Position numbers and translations under genes: made by a program. This document shows, one piece after another, positions 59,324 to 64,000 of a stretch of DNA of 64,000 nt (positions are counted from its first letter, which is position 1; each line of letters starts with the position of its first letter). Below the pieces are notes generated by a model. That model saw only the letters and a program-made list of their open reading frames with translations. It made no database searches and was not told the DNA's origin. Source of the DNA: Moraxella catarrhalis (GTDB lineage Bacteria; Pseudomonadota; Gammaproteobacteria; Pseudomonadales; Moraxellaceae); contig NZ_LXHE01000002.1 in assembly GCF_001656295.1 (NCBI RefSeq), forward strand, positions 124,001-188,000. The letters are read 5' to 3'.

Positions 59324-60699
59324 ATGATAAAAATTCGTCTAAAAGAACATGAGCTAGTAACAATTGGCTCAAAAATCGTATCTACCGACTATACGCTGCC
59401 GTCAGAGATTTACGAATCTTTGAGCACAGCTAAGCCTAGGCGAATTTTTGCAAATGTCAGCCCATTTAGCCTGACTAAGGATGATGACGAGGGCGTTTAT
59501 CACCTGCAAGCGGGTTATTATATCGGTGCAGATTGGCTTGTCGAAAATCGCGCCTTTGTCTATGTTGAGCCTAAGATCAATATTGGGCACCTTCACCACT
59601 TTGAAAAAGCGGTGGAGCAATTGGATGATGCAGATCCGCCCACTCAAGATTCATCAAGCCAGGCGATGTTTTATGAGGTGGATATCATAAAAATGCTGAC
59701 AAAGATCTGCGAAGAACCCCAAACGGTCAAGTATATCGATTCGCTATTGTTCATTGATTGGTGTAGTCCGCAGATAGAGCTTGAACAAAAATCAGACATT
59801 TTGACGCCATTTTTGATCGCGCAGTTTTTGGGTGTGCTCAAAAATATTGTCAAAAAAGGCTTAAAAAAATCCTATCATCAAACCCAAGAAAATCTGAGCG
59901 GTAAAATGAAAGGTAGGCTTTCGGTTGCCAAGCACATCCAAAACAATGTGATCAAAAATCATATGATCAAAAATTTGTGCGAATATCCTGCTTTTAACAT
60001 CAATATTCCTGAAAATCAGTTTTTGAAGTATGTTTTAAGGTTTTGTGATCGCTACCTTGAGGGTATCGGCAGTGCGTCTGGCAGCCAAGACATGCGCAAT
60101 TATTGAATTTTTGCCGAGCGGCTTTTGAGCAGGTGAGCGACCAAACCAAGGTCAAGATCCCAAAACATCGTCGGCAAAATGCCTTTTTTAAAGATTATCA
60201 GCAAGCGATCGAATTGGGTGAATGTATTTTAAAGCGTTTTGGGTATCAGCCATCGATCGATGAGGCACATCAAAAGACGCTGCCGTCTTGGATTGATATG
60301 CCCAAGTTATTTGAGCTGTATGTATACACTAAGCTGCTAGAAGATCATCAATCTACCAAGCTGATTTATCAGTTTGGCACGTATGGCAATGTCTTGGATT
60401 TTTTGATTGCTGATGGCGAGCATTCACTGATTATTGATGCTAAATATAAATTAAAATACCATCATAGCCTGATCCACCAAGATATTCGCCAAGTGTGTGG
60501 CTATGCGCGGCTAAATAAAGTGCGCCAAATAGCCAAAGTATCAGACGATCAGCACATACGGTGTTTGATCATTTATCCTGTCATTGACTCATCAGAAAGT
60601 CAGCTTGATTTGAGTGATCAGACGCCAATTCATGGTTATTATAAAGTCTTTAAATTAGGCTTAGCTTTACCAATCACGCCTAAGGTTTTGCCTGCTTAG
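59324..60699 (+). pseudogene. McrC-like subunit, one frameshift
   Basis: Partner nuclease of the McrB remnant. The frame from ATG 59324 reads MIKIRLKEHELVTIGSKIV ... FVYVEPKINIGHLHHFEKAV ... LSGKMKGRLSVAKHIQNNVIKN ... FLKYVLRFCDRYLEG and stops at TGA 60104. The second frame, from about 60103, continues LNFCRAAFEQVSDQTK to the PD-(D/E)xK nuclease motif VLDFLIADGEHSLIIDAKYK and on to 60699. Restoring one T at TATTGAA (about 60102) would rejoin the two halves as NYLNFCRAA, so a single-base deletion explains it. Apart from that the gene is full length. Confidence 0.85.
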
Positions 60700-60728
60700 A
60701 TGTGATTGGTAAATGTTGAAGTGGTGGC

Positions 60729-61910
<1,182 letters not shown>

Positions 61911-61996
61911 TCAAAACCGATTATTTTATCATAGAACTTACTTTGATAACATGGACTTGTTATGAATTTGTTGGGCTTGGCAGTCAGTATATTCGC

Positions 61997-63079
61997 TTAG
62001 CTTGATGGTGTGTGTCGTTCAAGAAACATCGCATCACCATAGCTGAAAAATCGATACTGATGTTCGATGGCATGATTATAAGCATCTTTAATGGCTTGAG
62101 TGCCGGCAAATGCTGAGACCAGCATGAGTAGCGTCGATTTGGGTAGGTGAAAATTGGTAATCAAACAGTCCACCACGCCAAATTCATACGGGGGATAAAT
62201 AAAAATTTGGGTATCGCCTGAAAACTCGACCAATTCACCGTCTACTCGATGTAGATGCGCTGTCTCAAGCGTCCGTGTCACCGTCGTCCCCACGGCGACG
62301 ATTCGACCGCCCGCTGCTTTTGTGGCGTTAATCAGCGCTGCGGTCGGGGCAGGCAGATGGGCGTACTCAGCATGCATAATGTGGTCGGCTAAGTTATCCA
62401 CCTTAACCGGAGCAAAAGTGCCAGAACCGACATGCAAAGTCACAAAAGCAATTTGAACGCCTTTTTGTCTAAGCTGTGTGAGCAGCGCCTCATCAAAATG
62501 CAAGCTTGCTGTAGGGGCTGCGACACTGGCAGATTTGGCAGGATCATGGAATACAGTCTGGTATCGCTCGTCGTCTTTTTCGTCAGCTTTTCGCTCAAAA
62601 TAAGGCGGAATGGGCATTTGACCGTATTTATCCAGATCAGCTAAAATGGGCGACTCAAAGCTTAGGATAAATAAATTGTCTTGGCGACCCATCACGGTGG
62701 CGCGCATTTGATCATCGGCAAGACTCAGTACCTGACCTGCTTTTGGTGAACGGCTTGAGCGCACATGGCACAAAGCTTGATTGGCAGACGCGCCAGCCTC
62801 ATCGGGCAAAATACGCTCAACCAGCACCTCAACTGCGCCGCCTGTTTGCTTTTGACCATGCAGGCGAGCTTTGATGACCTTGGTGTCATTGAGCACCAAC
62901 AAATCGCCAGGGTTTAATAACTCAATCAGATCGCCAAAATGCAGATCTTGGCAGCCGCGATCACTGACATGTAGCAGGCGGGAACTGGTACGATTTTCTA
63001 AAGGATAGCGTGCGATCAAAGATTCTGGCAGGTGATAATCATAGTTGCTGAGCAAAAGGGGCTGTGTTTGTTGTGTCAT
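61997..63079 (-). CDS. queA: QueA, S-adenosylmethionine:tRNA ribosyltransferase-isomerase
   Basis: Transfers ribose from SAM to preQ1 in tRNA, giving epoxyqueuosine (360 residues). Blocks: YHLPESLIARYPLENR near the start, GDLLVLNDTKVIKARL, FVTLHVGSGTFAPVK near 220, VAVGTTVTRTLE, and DCLITNFHLPKSTLLMLVSA. It ends 110 bases before tgt on the same strand. Next step in the pathway would need QueG or QueH, and the queH copy in this window is broken. Confidence 0.96.
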   Translation of the reverse strand: MTQQTQPLLLSNYDYHLPESLIARYPLENRTSSRLLHVSDRGCQDLHFGDLIELLNPGDLLVLNDTKVIKARLHGQKQTGGAVEVLVERILPDEAGASANQALCHVRSSRSPKAGQVLSLADDQMRATVMGRQDNLFILSFESPILADLDKYGQMPIPPYFERKADEKDDERYQTVFHDPAKSASVAAPTASLHFDEALLTQLRQKGVQIAFVTLHVGSGTFAPVKVDNLADHIMHAEYAHLPAPTAALINATKAAGGRIVAVGTTVTRTLETAHLHRVDGELVEFSGDTQIFIYPPYEFGVVDCLITNFHLPKSTLLMLVSAFAGTQAIKDAYNHAIEHQYRFFSYGDAMFLERHTPSS

Positions 63080-63283
63080 GGCTTAGGGGGTAATAATTAG
63101 TCAATGCGCATTTTAACAAACTTTGAGCATATTCTCTAGCGGTTGATTGAGCATAAAGCTTGTCATGCGTGATGGCTGCTTGACTTTATGCCACACTATA
63201 ACTGTGCTAAAATGCCCCAGTGATCAGATAATAATAGTTATCAAAAAGTGATTTAATTAATAAAGCCAGCATGGCGGTGAAAT

Positions 63284-64000
63284 ATGTTTGAATTATTTAA
63301 AAAGAAAAAACCAACCACCAGCTCCGTGCAAGCGGTCATTGATGAGATGACGCTCTACGGACACCCCTTGACAAAATATATTGAAAAAATGAATCTGACC
63401 GATGGCAAGGTGCTGGATCTACAAATGCGCATTGCAGAATCTGATGATACCGCCGAGCTTGAGCGGCAGTATCACACACTTCAAAAGCGGCTATACCCAC
63501 TGGGCATCGAGGAGGTGAATATCAATGTTACTGTCACCTCAAAGGACACCTCAAAGGAAGGCGGCTTGGCTAACACCCATGACCACACCGCGCAGCCTAA
63601 TTCTGTAAAAACCCATCACCCCACCAAAAACGCCGATACCATCCCTGCTCACCATGATGAGCCTGCACCTACGAAGGCGGCAACTAAGCAGTCGCAGCTG
63701 AGCGCCCATCCGCGCATCAAGCATATCATCGCAGTGGCTTCGGGTAAGGGCGGTGTCGGTAAATCAACCACGACAGTGAATTTGGCATTAGCACTTCAAA
63801 AGATGGGTAAGCGTGTCGGTATCTTAGATGCTGATATTTATGGGCCTTCCATTCCAACCATGTTGGGTGTGGCAACCAAAAAGCCGATCGTAGAAAATGA
63901 CCAGTTTATCCCAATTGATGCAAATGGGATGGCAGTGCTGTCAATTGGTAATTTGATTGAAGCTGAAAACACGCCAATTGCATGGCGTGGTATCAAAGCA
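63284..64000 (+). CDS. Mrp/ApbC iron-sulfur carrier ATPase, 5' part
   Basis: Runs off the window after 239 codons. Residues 1-80 resemble the MIP18-like/DUF59 lead-in (LDLQMRIAESDDTAELERQY, then LGIEEVNINVTVT). A long low-complexity linker rich in Thr, His, Lys and Pro (about 85-145) follows, then the deviant Walker A of the Mrp family, ASGKGGVGKSTTTVNLALAL near residue 151, and LDADIYGPSIPTMLG. The His-rich linker is longer than in E. coli Mrp. It probably carries Fe-S clusters to apoproteins. Confidence 0.9.
   Translation, partial: MFELFKKKKPTTSSVQAVIDEMTLYGHPLTKYIEKMNLTDGKVLDLQMRIAESDDTAELERQYHTLQKRLYPLGIEEVNINVTVTSKDTSKEGGLANTHDHTAQPNSVKTHHPTKNADTIPAHHDEPAPTKAATKQSQLSAHPRIKHIIAVASGKGGVGKSTTTVNLALALQKMGKRVGILDADIYGPSIPTMLGVATKKPIVENDQFIPIDANGMAVLSIGNLIEAENTPIAWRGIKA

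Overview
The window is about 42% G+C chromosomal DNA from a gammaproteobacterium. Gene content and order (cbb3 oxidase, ubiA next to rsmJ, leuS-lptE-holA, pyrG-kdsA-eno-ftsB-ispD, a trimeric autotransporter, a ZnuD-like zinc receptor) point to the Moraxellaceae, most likely Moraxella. The genus is an inference from protein flavour and gene order; there is no rRNA gene here to confirm it.

Layout. 0.1-7.2 kb: a hemerythrin-domain protein, the SbcCD nuclease, a DUF493 protein and YpjD. 7.4-12.7 kb, all plus strand: ffh, tsaB, uppP, rsmJ, a small membrane protein and ubiA. 12.8-14.6 kb: a Pit phosphate transporter behind a textbook Pho box and a structured leader. 14.9-22.4 kb: pirin, tRNA-Glu, yajQ, rnt-pyrC, argG, a small L,D-transpeptidase, a lipoprotein and a LysR regulator. 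22.4-29.4 kb: FixH-like protein, CcoG, an SCP2 protein and the ccoNOQP operon for a cbb3 oxidase. 29.5-38.4 kb: pyrG, kdsA, eno, ftsB, ispD, comEC and an S49 peptidase.

38.8-48.3 kb is the accessory and decaying part. It holds a trimeric (YadA-like) autotransporter with an in-frame stop in its signal region and three frameshifts; an intact ZnuD-like TonB-dependent receptor behind a Zur-like operator; a coiled-coil orphan; and a deletion scar that joins a 5'-truncated queH to a 5'-truncated, twice-frameshifted second ZnuD-like receptor. Next come tRNA-Asn and two identical tRNA-Lys genes, and a lysozyme-inhibitor (MliC-type) pseudogene whose lipobox cysteine codon is TGA. 48.4-56.5 kb: macAB, then leuS-lptE-holA and a YffB-type protein. 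56.5-60.7 kb: a ruined McrBC restriction system. Its mcrB has four in-frame stops, a frameshift and an IS605/IS1341-type element carrying an intact TnpB; its mcrC has a one-base frameshift. 60.7-64 kb: tgt, queA and the 5' part of an Mrp/ApbC gene that runs off the window.

Housekeeping genes are intact throughout, while host-interaction and restriction genes are broken repeatedly. That looks like real reductive decay rather than poor sequence. Best leads: the autotransporter's approximately 20-residue GxxN repeat passenger, the queH/receptor deletion scar with its consequence for queuosine, the hidden mliC pseudogene, the Pho-box/leader control of pit, and the TnpB element whose predicted guide is the adjacent mcrB sequence. 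I saw no intact undescribed multi-gene defence or metabolic system.
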